NCBI RefSeq assembly: GCF_019734885.1
Contig: NZ_JAAXCM010000046.1
Span: 33,634-97,633, forward strand
DNA length: 64,000 bases
Source of the DNA: Pseudocoprococcus catus
GTDB lineage: Bacteria > Bacillota > Clostridia > Lachnospirales > Lachnospiraceae
Direction: 5' to 3'
A program made the position numbers and the translations under genes. Under the pieces are notes generated by a model. It was not told the DNA's origin and ran no database searches. It saw only the letters and a list, made by a program, of their open reading frames with translations. This document shows, one piece after another, positions 8,266 through 16,876 of this stretch (its first letter is position 1; the number at the start of each line of letters is the position of its first letter).

Positions 8266-8601
8266 TTGTTATTTTTGAAAGAAAAATTAACTGATTCTGA
8301 CGACGACATGATACACAAAATAACCTCAATTTGTATAAACGAATATGGCCAATTGGTAATCGAAGAAAACCATTTTGCAAAAAAGAGTAATGCTTCAACA
8401 TGTGCCTATAGAGATCGATTGCCTGTTTCTTTTAAAGAATTACGAAGCCATGATGGCAGTTCGATTGAACGATACGACTACCGCTATAGAACTTTTCAAT
8501 GGTTAAACGGCTATACTAGCTCAACACCATATGAATTCATCAAGTCCTACTTAGTCGATGGTAAAGAATATCAGGCAACTGTAACATACAAATTCTATTA
8601 G
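8266..8601 (+). CDS. hypothetical protein of 111 residues
   Basis: I do not recognise this protein. A frame opens right after a stop codon at 8260-8262 and can start only at TTG (8266 or 8275); an AGGAAG-type site lies rather far upstream at 8241. The sequence is acidic at the N-terminus (KLTDSDDDMIHKI) and rich in Tyr/Arg in the middle (SIERYDYRYRTFQW). Lack of a good start suggests either a truncated gene or an atypical TTG start. Its A/T-rich codon use differs from the neighbours, as does the membrane protein gene ten bases downstream, so the two may be a small acquired unit. Confidence 0.45.
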   Translation: MLFLKEKLTDSDDDMIHKITSICINEYGQLVIEENHFAKKSNASTCAYRDRLPVSFKELRSHDGSSIERYDYRYRTFQWLNGYTSSTPYEFIKSYLVDGKEYQATVTYKFY

Positions 8602-8611
8602 GAGATTTTGA

Positions 8612-8779
8612 ATGAAAAGAAATATATTTATTGGATTTTTATTAATTGTAATCGGAATCCTATTAGTATTCTTAAATGCTAACTTTATGATACATCAATA
8701 TTTTGAACACATACTCTACTATTGGGTTCCTATCATACTCATTTGTTTAGGTTTTGTTTTTATTTTTAAAAAACAATAG
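8612..8779 (+). CDS. small two-helix membrane protein (55 residues)
   Basis: The ATG follows TTAGGAG by a good distance, with that site overlapping the stop codon of the preceding gene. The 55-residue product has two hydrophobic helices, roughly residues 5-22 (IFIGFLLIVIGILLVFL) and 37-52 (WVPIILICLGFVFIF), joined by a short polar loop and ending in KKQ. This resembles small membrane domains found in LiaF/DUF5668-type proteins, but no function can be given. A hairpin terminator follows. Confidence 0.6.
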   Translation: MKRNIFIGFLLIVIGILLVFLNANFMIHQYFEHILYYWVPIILICLGFVFIFKKQ

Positions 8780-8800
8780 AAATGTAGATAGTTAAACTGG

Positions 8801-8848
8801 AAATCTCCCTGAAAAATCGTCATTTATGACTTGCCTTCAGGGAGATTT
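8801..8848. terminator. bidirectional terminator between converging genes
   Basis: Stem AAATCTCCCTGAA (8801-8813) pairs with TTCAGGGAGATTT (8836-8848), serving the plus-strand small genes and the minus-strand ABC importer. Confidence 0.8.
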
Positions 8849-8891
8849 ATTATTCTTTTATTATTTAACGCAACAGCCTGCTATCCATCTA

Positions 8892-9686
8892 TTAGCTGAG
8901 CAGTGCCCTGTCGTTGGCGAATTCTTCGCCGCTGGCTTTCTCAAACTGATGCAGCAGGTCTTCGACGGTGAGTTTCTTTTTCTCTTCGCCTTTGATGTCC
9001 AGGATGATCTTGCCATCCATGAGCATGATCAGACGGTTGCCGTGAGCGATAGCATCTTTCATGTTATGGGTAATCATGATGGTGGTCAGATGGTCTCTGT
9101 TGACGATCATATCTGTAGTGGCAAGGACCTTGGCTGCCGTCTTCGGGTCAAGGGCTGCTGTATGCTCATCCAGAAGCAGAAGCTTCGGTTTCTTCAATGT
9201 GGCCATCAGAAGGGTCAATGCCTGTCTCTGACCGCCGGATAACAAACCGACTTTGGATGTCAGACGATTCTCAAGACCAAGGTCGAGAATCTTCAACAGT
9301 TCCTTGTACTCTTCACGCTCTTTCTTTGTAATACCGATCTTTAACGTTCTTGTCTGACCCCTGCGCTGTGCCAGTGCCAGATTTTCTTCAATTCCCATGG
9401 TAGCCGCTGTACCGGTCATCGGATCCTGGAAAACCCTTCCAAGATACTTTGCTCTCTTATGTTCAGACAATTTTGTTACATCAATACCATCAATAATGAT
9501 CTGGCCTTCATCCACCGGCCATACACCTGCAATGGCATTAAGCATGGTAGATTTACCTGCACCGTTGCCGCCGATGACTGTTACAAAATCGCCATCTTCA
9601 AGATTCAGGGAAAGGCCGTTAAGTGCTCTCTTCTCATTCACTGTTCCGGCATTAAATGTCTTATAAATATTCTTAATCTCAAGCAT
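8892..9686 (-). CDS. ABC importer ATP-binding subunit (TrpZ/YtrB-like)
   Basis: ATPase of an importer with a PF04392-type binding protein. Walker A is GGNGAGKS, the signature is LSGGQRQ and Walker B is LLLLDEHTAALD. The B segment has H rather than the usual P after DE, which is common in this subfamily. The start at 9686 has AGGAGG eight bases upstream and overlaps the permease stop codon by eight bases (ATGCTTGA), implying coupling; a second ATG two codons earlier is too close to the ribosome site. With the permease and lipoprotein upstream it forms one importer. Relatives of this class are associated with tryptophan or other amino acids, but the substrate is unknown. Confidence 0.88.
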   Translation of the reverse strand: MLEIKNIYKTFNAGTVNEKRALNGLSLNLEDGDFVTVIGGNGAGKSTMLNAIAGVWPVDEGQIIIDGIDVTKLSEHKRAKYLGRVFQDPMTGTAATMGIEENLALAQRRGQTRTLKIGITKKEREEYKELLKILDLGLENRLTSKVGLLSGGQRQALTLLMATLKKPKLLLLDEHTAALDPKTAAKVLATTDMIVNRDHLTTIMITHNMKDAIAHGNRLIMLMDGKIILDIKGEEKKKLTVEDLLHQFEKASGEEFANDRALLS

Positions 9687-10605
9687 CTGCATTGCCTCCT
9701 CTTCTTACCGGTTTTGCAAAATATCTGCTCTTCCAATATGGGATCGCAAGGAAAATTGCAACAACAATCGCGGAGAACATCTTCAGAAGGTCAGTATCAA
9801 CACCAAGCCAGATGACAACCTGAAGAACAAGATAATAAATTACCGCACCAAAACCGACGCTTAACAATGTCAGTGCAAAATTTCTGAAAATTCGACTGAA
9901 AATTGCTTCACCGATAATAACGGCAGCCAGGCCAATAACGATGGCGCCTCGTCCCATATTGATATCTGCAAAGCCCTGATACTGAGCCAGAAGGGCACTT
10001 GAAAGGGCTACAAGGCCATTGGAGATCATCAGGCCAAGTACTTTGTTGAAGTTTGTGTTGATACCCTGTGCACGTGCCATATTGCCGTTGCAGCCTGTTG
10101 CACGAATGGAACAGCCAAGCTCTGTGCCGAAAAACCAATACAAAATAGCAATCAAAACAACGATCATAATCGCTACAATAACAATCGTATTCTTAAAAAA
10201 CGGAACACCCTTGATATAACGCAGAGAAACAAGCAGGTTATATTTGTCCACATTCAGTGCCTGATTGGACTTCCCCATCACCTTCAGGTTTACTGACCAG
10301 AGGGCCAGCTGTGTCAGAATACCGGAAAGGATTGCCGGAATTCCCATAAATGTATGAAAAAAGCCTGTTGCCAGACCTGCCAGCATACCAGCCGCAAAAG
10401 CTGCCAGCATAGCAACCCATACATTGTGTCCACTCATCATCATCATAATGCAGACAGCACCGCCTGTACACATCGTGCCATCCACCGTAAGATCGGCAAT
10501 ATCCAGTGTTCTGAATGTAATATAAACACCAATTGCCATAATTCCCCAGATCAATCCCTGGGCAGCCGCACCCGGAAGTGCACCGATTAATGCCATCATA
10601 TTCAT
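9679..10605 (-). CDS. ABC importer permease (BPD_transp_2 type)
   Basis: Integral membrane subunit of 308 residues with about eight hydrophobic helices, starting GALPGAAAQGLIWGIMAIGVYITFRTLDIADLTVDGT. That TLDIADLTVDG segment is typical of permeases paired with PF04392 binding proteins. CSIRATGCNGNMARAQGINTN is the cytoplasmic loop that docks on the ATPase. AAGGAGG precedes the ATG. The gene sits between the binding protein (157 bases upstream) and the ATPase (overlapping). Confidence 0.87.
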   Translation of the reverse strand: MNMMALIGALPGAAAQGLIWGIMAIGVYITFRTLDIADLTVDGTMCTGGAVCIMMMMSGHNVWVAMLAAFAAGMLAGLATGFFHTFMGIPAILSGILTQLALWSVNLKVMGKSNQALNVDKYNLLVSLRYIKGVPFFKNTIVIVAIMIVVLIAILYWFFGTELGCSIRATGCNGNMARAQGINTNFNKVLGLMISNGLVALSSALLAQYQGFADINMGRGAIVIGLAAVIIGEAIFSRIFRNFALTLLSVGFGAVIYYLVLQVVIWLGVDTDLLKMFSAIVVAIFLAIPYWKSRYFAKPVRRGGNADA

Positions 10606-10619
10606 GGCTTACTCCTCCT

Positions 10620-10750
10620 TGCTGTTTGTCAATTCAACCGCATGTCTATTAAAATATGCAGTATGTATAACATACAAGATGGGGCCGCCGCAGAATATAT
10701 CGCCTAAAAGCTTCTATTACTGTGCGCAGCCCCTATTTATCTTGTTATAT
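10620..10750 (-). other. structured spacer between binding protein and permease genes
   Basis: The 157-base gap can form a long hairpin on the minus strand: ATAACAAGAT pairs with ATCTTGTATGTTAT and inner GGGGCTGCGC pairs with GCGGCGGCCCC-type bases. No coding potential is seen. Such spacers often stabilise the upstream binding-protein message or reduce readthrough; that role is inferred. Confidence 0.5.
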
Positions 10751-10762
10751 TCCTATGTATGA

Positions 10763-11821
10763 TTACTCTTCAAGTGCTACATAATCATCAGGTACTGTAA
10801 TACCGTATGCTTCGCAGCGGCTTGCAACATATTCTTTTGTGAATGTTGGTGCATATTCAACAGGCATTGTTGAAATATCTTCACCCTGAAGAACCTTAAC
10901 AGCCATCTTACCTGTTGCTACACCAAGGTCATAATAACTGATGGAAAGTGTTGCAACACCACAGCCTTTGCAGATGCCCTCTTCACCGGCTATAACAGGA
11001 ACGCCTGCCGGTGTACAGATGTTGTTGACGATTTCTGTATTGTTGGCAACTGTGTTATCTGTCGGTACATAGATAACGTCGCTGTCATTGGCAGCAGATG
11101 TACATACAGATGAAAGATCATTGGAATCTGAGAATGCATAATATTCACATGTATAACCAAGTTTCTCAAGATATTCTTTGATTGAATCTACCTGGAACTG
11201 AGAATTTGCTTCTGCTGAACAATATAACAGACCAACCTTTTTGGCATCAGGGAATAATTCATGCAGCATATCAGCCTGACCATCTAATGGTGCAAGGTCT
11301 GCTGTACCGGAAATATTGCCGCCGACTGTACCATCGAAGTTATCAATATCAAGTGCTACACCGTAATCTGTAACAGCTGTACCAAGAATAGGAATTGTAT
11401 TCGTTCCTGCTGCTGCAGCCTGAAGAGCGGCTGTTGCATTGGCAAGGATCAGATCATCGTTATTGGAAACAAAACTGTTGATGATGGTTGCACATGTTGC
11501 TGAATCACCCTGAGCATTCTGCTCATCAAACTTCACATTGTCACCAAATGTTTCCTTCAGTGCATCTTCAAAGCCTTTTGTTGCTGCATCCAGCGCATCA
11601 TGCTGGATCAACTGACAAATACCGATGTTGTAAACCTTGCCGTCTGTTGAAACTTCACTTGCAGCTTCGGAACCACTCTCTGCTGTAGATTCTGCTGCTG
11701 TCTCTGCGGCACCTGCTGTCTCAGATGCCTTTGTCTCTGTGGATGAGCTTCCGCATGCAGCCAGGCTGCCTGCCATAACCAAAGATAATGCTACTGCCAG
11801 CACTTTCTTCATCTTTTTCAT
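10763..11821 (-). CDS. ABC transporter substrate-binding lipoprotein (PF04392 family)
   Basis: Extracellular binding protein of 352 residues. It begins MKKMKKVLAVALSLVMAGSLAACGSS, where the lipobox is LAAC, so Cys22 or so is lipidated. A low-complexity Ser/Thr/Ala/Glu linker follows, then VYNIGICQLIQHDALDAATKGFEDAL, typical of this family, and later DVIYVPTDNTVANN and GEEGICKGCGVATLSISYYDLG. The start at 11821 is chosen because AGGAGG lies just before it, inside a longer in-frame extension. First gene of the importer operon. Confidence 0.9.
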   Translation of the reverse strand: MKKMKKVLAVALSLVMAGSLAACGSSSTETKASETAGAAETAAESTAESGSEAASEVSTDGKVYNIGICQLIQHDALDAATKGFEDALKETFGDNVKFDEQNAQGDSATCATIINSFVSNNDDLILANATAALQAAAAGTNTIPILGTAVTDYGVALDIDNFDGTVGGNISGTADLAPLDGQADMLHELFPDAKKVGLLYCSAEANSQFQVDSIKEYLEKLGYTCEYYAFSDSNDLSSVCTSAANDSDVIYVPTDNTVANNTEIVNNICTPAGVPVIAGEEGICKGCGVATLSISYYDLGVATGKMAVKVLQGEDISTMPVEYAPTFTKEYVASRCEAYGITVPDDYVALEE

Positions 11822-11902
11822 AATGATATACCTCCTGGAATTGTGCATATTGTCTGTATAATTGAATTTTTCCGATCAATTTTATACAGACTTCATGTAT
11901 AC

Positions 11903-11931
11903 ATTATAGTACTTTAAAGTTCAAAAATCAA
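11903..11931 (-). promoter_or_regulatory. predicted promoter of the ABC importer operon with CTTTAAAG palindromes
   Basis: On the minus strand TTGATT (11926-11931), a 17-base spacer and TATAAT (11903-11908). The spacer contains the palindrome ACTTTAAAGT (11911-11920), and a second CTTTAAAGT lies 31 bases further upstream (11942-11950), so a repressor may bind here. Confidence 0.65.
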
Positions 11932-11971
11932 CCCCATTAATGCTTTAAAGTGAAAAAACTAAAATCAAACC

Positions 11972-12004
11972 GCTGCTGTTTACTTTATTTACAGTAGCGG
12001 TTTA
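11972..12004 (-). terminator. terminator of adenine deaminase gene
   Basis: AAACCGCTGCTGT and ACAGTAGCGGTTT form a 13-bp stem with one G-T pair about 20 bases after the ade stop codon. A T-rich segment follows on the minus strand. Confidence 0.75.
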
Positions 12005-12023
12005 ACTATCAGCCACAGCAATA

Positions 12024-13757
12024 TCAGATGTACTGCTGTTTAACCACATCTATAATTCCTCTTGTTGTCAGGCGAAGTTCCGGGATGACCGGCAGCGACA
12101 TAAAGGACAATGTCATAAAAGGATCGATGCCTTCAGAAACACCAAGTATTTTCGCCTGTTTTTTGGCATTTTCAAGGGCATCATTGATTTCCGTCAGCGC
12201 TTTTTCGCTCATCAGACCGGCAATCTCCAGAGTCACCTCTCCAAGAATCTGCCCCTGATTGACAACAGCAATGCCGCCGTTGTTCTCTATAATTCTGTTG
12301 GCAGCAGCGGCCATATCATCGTCATTGCTTCCAACCACAATAATATTGTGAGAATCATGTGAAATGGAAGTCGCCACTGCCCCTTCTTTGAGACCATAGC
12401 CTTTCAGATAGCCAATGCCAATATGCCCGGTATGTCGATGTCTCTCAATGACAGCAATCTTCAATATATCATCCGCCGCATTTACTTCTGATGCATAGCC
12501 TGCATCCGTTGTCACAATCTCACCCGGCACCATGCCGATGACACCCCGCGATCTGACATTCTCAAAGCTGTCCTCCGTGAGTTTCTCCAGATTAAAGGTA
12601 TGATGGACTTTATCAGAAAGCCATTCATCCACTGCCGGCACATTAAAAGGTTCCAGCCGACCTTCCTGATACCATATCTTCCCTTTGATAATCATCATCT
12701 CCACATTGAAGTCCGACAAATTATCAAACACAGCAAAATCCGCCTGATATCCCGGTGCAATGGCACCTCTGCTGGCCAGCTGAAAATATCTGGCCGGATG
12801 ATGGGTAGCTGCTTTAATGGCAATTATCGGATCCACATGATATTTCTGAACTGCCTTTCGGATAATAGCATCCATATGTCCAAAATGAAGCAGATCATTC
12901 GGATGTTTGTCATCAGTGCAGAACATACAGTGCTCATAATACTGCGGCACTAAAAGTCCGGCAAGGGCTTTCAGATTCCTTGCTGCCGTTCCCTCACGGA
13001 TCATAATATACTGTCCCCTGCTGAGTTTTTCCAGTGCTTCATCCATAGATGAACATTCATGGTCCGAATAAACACCAGAGGCTACATAGGCGTTCAGTTC
13101 CTTGCCGGAAAGTCCCGGTGCATGACCATCAATTCTGCGATGATATTTATGGGCGGCAGTAATTTTCTGAAGTACCTCCACATCTCCCTGTATCACGCCG
13201 GTGTAATTCATCATTTCTGCCAACCCCTGAACTCTGTCATAATCATAAAAAGGATCAATGGCGTGATAATCCAGTCTTGCCCCGGATTCATCAAGGGGTG
13301 TTGCCGGCACACAGGACGGCAGCATAAAACGTACTTCCACAGGCAGGCCTTCTGTAGCCTGTATCATATAATCAATACCATCCGTGCCAAGGACATTGGC
13401 AATCTCATGAGGATCCGTGATCACCGTTGCGGTGCCATGGGGCAAAACAGCCTTGACAAACTCTGCCGGAGCCACCAGACTGCTTTCCAGATGGATATGG
13501 GCGTCAATGAGCCCCGGAGCCACAACTTTGCCCTGCATATCAAGTTCCTCTACACCATCATAATGCCCAATTCCTGCAATGACACCGTTTTTGACTGCAA
13601 TATCCCCATGTGAAAGTTCATTGGTAAACACATTCACATAAACAGCATTTTTCAAAACCAGCTCTGCTCTCTCACGACCTGATGCTACCCGCATGAGCTG
13701 CTGTTTTTCAGCAGCTCTTTTGTTAATGATACTGGTGTAACTTTCCCTTGACGACAT
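12024..13757 (-). CDS. ade: adenine deaminase
   Basis: Deaminates adenine to hypoxanthine and ammonia in purine salvage, an amidohydrolase-family metalloenzyme. Visible signatures are APGLIDAHIHLESSLVAPAEF with the metal-binding H-x-H, TDPHEIANVLG, GHAPGLSGKELNAYVASG with SDHE, and FCTDDKHPNDLLHFGHMD with catalytic Asp. The C-terminal domain has SHDSHNIIVVGSND. The start at 13757 has GGGGGTG upstream; an extension to 13793 is possible. About 577 residues, the usual size. Monocistronic by appearance. Confidence 0.95.
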   Translation of the reverse strand: MSSRESYTSIINKRAAEKQQLMRVASGRERAELVLKNAVYVNVFTNELSHGDIAVKNGVIAGIGHYDGVEELDMQGKVVAPGLIDAHIHLESSLVAPAEFVKAVLPHGTATVITDPHEIANVLGTDGIDYMIQATEGLPVEVRFMLPSCVPATPLDESGARLDYHAIDPFYDYDRVQGLAEMMNYTGVIQGDVEVLQKITAAHKYHRRIDGHAPGLSGKELNAYVASGVYSDHECSSMDEALEKLSRGQYIMIREGTAARNLKALAGLLVPQYYEHCMFCTDDKHPNDLLHFGHMDAIIRKAVQKYHVDPIIAIKAATHHPARYFQLASRGAIAPGYQADFAVFDNLSDFNVEMMIIKGKIWYQEGRLEPFNVPAVDEWLSDKVHHTFNLEKLTEDSFENVRSRGVIGMVPGEIVTTDAGYASEVNAADDILKIAVIERHRHTGHIGIGYLKGYGLKEGAVATSISHDSHNIIVVGSNDDDMAAAANRIIENNGGIAVVNQGQILGEVTLEIAGLMSEKALTEINDALENAKKQAKILGVSEGIDPFMTLSFMSLPVIPELRLTTRGIIDVVKQQYI

Positions 13758-13829
13758 GTAAACACCCCCTGCAATTAATTGATCATGTGTCATGAATCGA
13801 CAACAAAATCTTCCCTGACCAAAAATTTT

Positions 13830-15065
13830 TTAAAGTGCTTCTCCTAAAAATAGATAATACGGCATGCTGTCTTTTTCAGGTACATTGACTTTCCCATGAA
13901 TCAGCGGTCTCAGATAACGAACCATTTCTTCTGTTACATCATTGCCGTCTTCATTGATCCATTCCGCCGGAATCTTCTTCTCGGCATTGGCAATCTGCTG
14001 CACATCCTCGCCTTCATAGACAACCTGATACGGTTCATCAGAAATTCTGCGGACAATAGACATTTCTCCGCTTCTGCCTTCCAAAGCCAACGATACTCCC
14101 TTTAATCCCAACTGCCAGCTTTCCTCGATATCTGTCGCTGATGCCATATGTGCTGCGCATCTCTGCAGTACATTGATCTCTACCGAACGGACTTTACAAC
14201 CGAAGGTTTCCGCAACCAGGTTTTCAAGACACTTGCCGGTTCCGCTTAATGTCGCATGCCCAAAGGCATCCACAGCCGAAGTTTCCGCACTGATATATTG
14301 TCCTTTTTCATCCCGAAGTCCCTCTGAGACAGCAATCACGATATGTTCTCTCTTCTCAAACTGCTCCCGGATATCTTCAATAAACTGCTCTTTTGAAAAT
14401 GGATGTTCCGGCAGATAGATCAGATGCGGAGCCTGACTATAGCTGTTTCTTGCCAGTACACTGGAAGCTGTCAGCCATCCGGCATCTCTTCCCATAATCT
14501 CTGCGATCAGAACACTTCTTGTATTATATATATACGTATCATGTGCCATTTCCAGAATGGAAGCTGCCACATAACGGGCCGCTGATCCAAATCCCGGTGT
14601 ATGATCTGTCACCACCAGATCATTGTCAATGGTTTTCGGAATACCAATGACTTTCACATCCATCTGGTGCTTTTTCACATACATGCTCATCTTACCGACA
14701 GTATCCATAGAATCATTCCCGCCGATATAAAAGAAATATCGAATGTTATATTTGCGGAAAATTTCCACAATATTGTCGTATTCGCTAGAATCCTGGTTGA
14801 TATCCTTCAGTTTTCTTCTGCAGGAACCCAGGTACATAGATGGAGTCACCTTCAGCACCTTCAAATTTTCTTCATTGTTTTCAAAAATCTCTGTCAGATT
14901 CACAAGCCGTTCATCCATCAAACCTTCAACACCATTTCTAGCTCCATAGAGCACATCAATCTCATTACTTTTAAGGCAGCCTTTGATCACACCGGCAAGA
15001 CTGGCATTAATGGCCGTTGTCGGACCGCCGGATTGGGCAACGATTGCATTTTTCATCATCTTCAC
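13830..15065 (-). CDS. 6-phosphofructokinase, probably pyrophosphate-dependent
   Basis: Phosphorylates fructose 6-phosphate. The N-terminal AIVAQSGGPTTAINASLAG and the active-site block GIPKTIDNDL identify the family. Lysine instead of glycine in PKTIDND, together with the GGNDSMDT variant of the GGDGS loop, is the pattern of PPi-dependent enzymes, so pyrophosphate rather than ATP is the expected donor. MGRDAGWLTA follows as expected. The start is uncertain: GGAGG lies eight bases before GTG at 15065 and fourteen before the ATG at 15059. About 411 residues. The choice of phosphoryl donor is inferred from residues. Confidence 0.88.
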   Translation of the reverse strand: MKMMKNAIVAQSGGPTTAINASLAGVIKGCLKSNEIDVLYGARNGVEGLMDERLVNLTEIFENNEENLKVLKVTPSMYLGSCRRKLKDINQDSSEYDNIVEIFRKYNIRYFFYIGGNDSMDTVGKMSMYVKKHQMDVKVIGIPKTIDNDLVVTDHTPGFGSAARYVAASILEMAHDTYIYNTRSVLIAEIMGRDAGWLTASSVLARNSYSQAPHLIYLPEHPFSKEQFIEDIREQFEKREHIVIAVSEGLRDEKGQYISAETSAVDAFGHATLSGTGKCLENLVAETFGCKVRSVEINVLQRCAAHMASATDIEESWQLGLKGVSLALEGRSGEMSIVRRISDEPYQVVYEGEDVQQIANAEKKIPAEWINEDGNDVTEEMVRYLRPLIHGKVNVPEKDSMPYYLFLGEAL

Positions 15066-15135
15066 TGTCTTTTCCTCCAAAAACGAATTTCTTCACTGAC
15101 GCTTTTTATATAGAAAAAGCGGTGAATTTTTTTGT

Positions 15136-15165
15136 ATCATAACACTTTACGACGGACCTTGTCAA
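15136..15165 (-). promoter_or_regulatory. predicted promoter of phosphofructokinase gene
   Basis: On the minus strand TTGACA (15160-15165) and TATGAT (15136-15141) with 18 bases between. A small hairpin CGCTTTTT/AAAAAGCG lies in the leader near 15101-15122. Confidence 0.6.
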
Positions 15166-15213
15166 TTTACAGCCCACCCAATTAAAAAATTAACAAATTT
15201 ATGTAGATTTAAT

Positions 15214-15241
15214 TTGACTTCCTGTCATAAACAGGTATAAT
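15214..15241 (+). promoter_or_regulatory. predicted promoter of pyrBI with dyad in spacer
   Basis: TTGACT (15214-15219), 16-base spacer, TATAAT (15236-15241). The spacer contains CCTGT-N5-ACAGG, a possible operator. The leader then carries hairpin CAGGAT/ATCCTG (15292-15313) without a T-run, so no clear attenuator is seen. Confidence 0.65.
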
Positions 15242-15362
15242 AGGTATGATAGGTAGATGGGTTAGCACTTTTGCTGCTCTTCATTTCACATCAGGATGCG
15301 CAGACGTATCCTGCACATCTCAAATTTTAAACTATTTTAACATATAACTGAGGAGGGACTTT

Positions 15363-16286
15363 ATGCCACGTCATTTATTAAACCCAATGGACTTTTCTGT
15401 TGAAGAACTGGACAAGTTAATGGACTTAGCCGCAGATATCGAACACAATCCTGCCAAATATGCCCATGCCTGTGAGGGAAAGACTCTTGCTACATGTTTC
15501 TATGAGCCAAGTACTCGTACCCGTCTGAGCTTTGAAGGCGCCATGTATCACTTGGGCGGCCATGTTCTCGGATTCTCTTCTGCTGCTTCCAGCTCCGCTT
15601 CAAAGGGTGAAAGCGTTTCTGATACAATCCGTATGATCGGCTGCTACGCAGATATCTGTGCAATGCGTCATCCAAAGGAAGGTGCTCCAATGGTTGCATC
15701 CATGAAAGCCAAGATTCCAGTAATCAATGCCGGAGATGGTGGCCATCAGCATCCGACACAGACAATGACAGACCTTCTGACAATCCGTTCTTTAAAAGGT
15801 CATCTGAATAACCTGACCATCGGTCTTTGCGGTGACCTGAAATTTGGCCGTACTGTTCATTCCCTGATCGAAGCTTTGTCCCGTTATGACGGCATTCGTT
15901 TCCTCCTCATTTCTCCACCTGAACTGCGTGTACCGGAATACATCATTGAGATGCTGAAGCAGAAGAATATTCCATACACAGAAGTTCAGAGCCTTGATGA
16001 TGCTATCAGTGAACTGGATATTCTCTACATGACACGTGTTCAGCGTGAACGTTTCTTCAACGAAGATGATTACATCCGTATGAAAGACTGCTATATCCTT
16101 AACAAAGAGAAAATGGCTCTTGCCAAAGATGATATGCTGGTTCTTCATCCACTGCCTCGTGTCAACGAGATTTCCGTTGAAGTTGATGACGATCCTAGAG
16201 CAGCTTATTTCAAACAGGCTCAGTACGGTATGTACATCCGTATGGCACTCATCCTGACATTACTTGAAATCAAAGTGGAGGTATAA
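15363..16286 (+). CDS. pyrB: aspartate carbamoyltransferase catalytic chain
   Basis: Makes carbamoyl aspartate, the first committed pyrimidine step. The carbamoyl phosphate motif STRTRLSFE is at about residues 50-58. [18 protein letters not shown] and [37 protein letters not shown] complete the active site and the contact region. The 307-residue length and the downstream pyrI show the PyrB/PyrI regulated-holoenzyme type rather than the unregulated Bacillus type. GAGGAGGG precedes the ATG. Confidence 0.97.
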   Translation: MPRHLLNPMDFSVEELDKLMDLAADIEHNPAKYAHACEGKTLATCFYEPSTRTRLSFEGAMYHLGGHVLGFSSAASSSASKGESVSDTIRMIGCYADICAMRHPKEGAPMVASMKAKIPVINAGDGGHQHPTQTMTDLLTIRSLKGHLNNLTIGLCGDLKFGRTVHSLIEALSRYDGIRFLLISPPELRVPEYIIEMLKQKNIPYTEVQSLDDAISELDILYMTRVQRERFFNEDDYIRMKDCYILNKEKMALAKDDMLVLHPLPRVNEISVEVDDDPRAAYFKQAQYGMYIRMALILTLLEIKVEV

Positions 16287-16290
16287 TTAT

Positions 16291-16716
16291 ATGTTAAATA
16301 TCAGTGGATTAGACAATGGTATCGTTTTAGATCATATTCCTGCCGGTATGAGCATGGAAATCTACAAGTATCTGAACCTTGGCAAATTAGACACTCAGGT
16401 TGCGATTATCAAGAATGCCAGCAGTAAGAAGATGGGCAAAAAGGATATCATAAAAATTGCCGGCAGCCTCGACAGCATCGATCTGGATGTCATCGGTTTT
16501 CTGAATCACAAGATTACAGTTAACATCATCACAAACGGCAAGATTTCTGAGAAGAAGACACTTCACCTGCCAAAGAAACTGACAGATGTTATTCGCTGCA
16601 AAAACCCAAGATGTATTACATCCATCGAACAGGAACTGCCGAATGTCTTCCTTCTGACAGACGCAGAGACAGCCACTTACAGATGCATGTACTGTGAAGA
16701 AAAATATACAAAATAA
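16291..16716 (+). CDS. pyrI: aspartate carbamoyltransferase regulatory chain
   Basis: PyrI binds nucleotides allosterically and attaches to PyrB through a zinc domain. The 141-residue chain begins MLNISGLDNGIVLDHIPAG and ends with zinc ligands C-x4-C (CKNPRC) and C-x2-C (CMYC). GLGSLDS-like AGSLDSIDLDVIGFLN fits the nucleotide domain. The start at 16291 follows a GGAGG site located at the end of pyrB, four bases after its stop codon. Confidence 0.95.
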   Translation: MLNISGLDNGIVLDHIPAGMSMEIYKYLNLGKLDTQVAIIKNASSKKMGKKDIIKIAGSLDSIDLDVIGFLNHKITVNIITNGKISEKKTLHLPKKLTDVIRCKNPRCITSIEQELPNVFLLTDAETATYRCMYCEEKYTK

Positions 16717-16735
16717 TCATTACACATAGAACACA

Positions 16736-16784
16736 AAAGGACGCGCTGTATCGAATCTTCATTGTTTCGGACAGCGTGTCCTTT
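16736..16784. terminator. terminator after pyrBI
   Basis: AAAGGACGCGCTGT (16736-16749) pairs with ACAGCGTGTCCTTT (16771-16784), 14 bp with one G-T pair, followed by T-rich sequence. The small gap to 16876 holds no gene. Confidence 0.8.
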
Positions 16785-16876
16785 ATCTTTTCTGTAGTCT
16801 TAGTACAATAATTTGGGCATAATACTCTTCTTATCGTTTTGAGTTTCTGTATGACCATCACTTTCACGTGCTTATC

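Noticed and set aside
15292..15313. Attenuator in the pyrB leader
   Set aside because: The hairpin has no following T-run and no PyrR-type binding sequence was seen.
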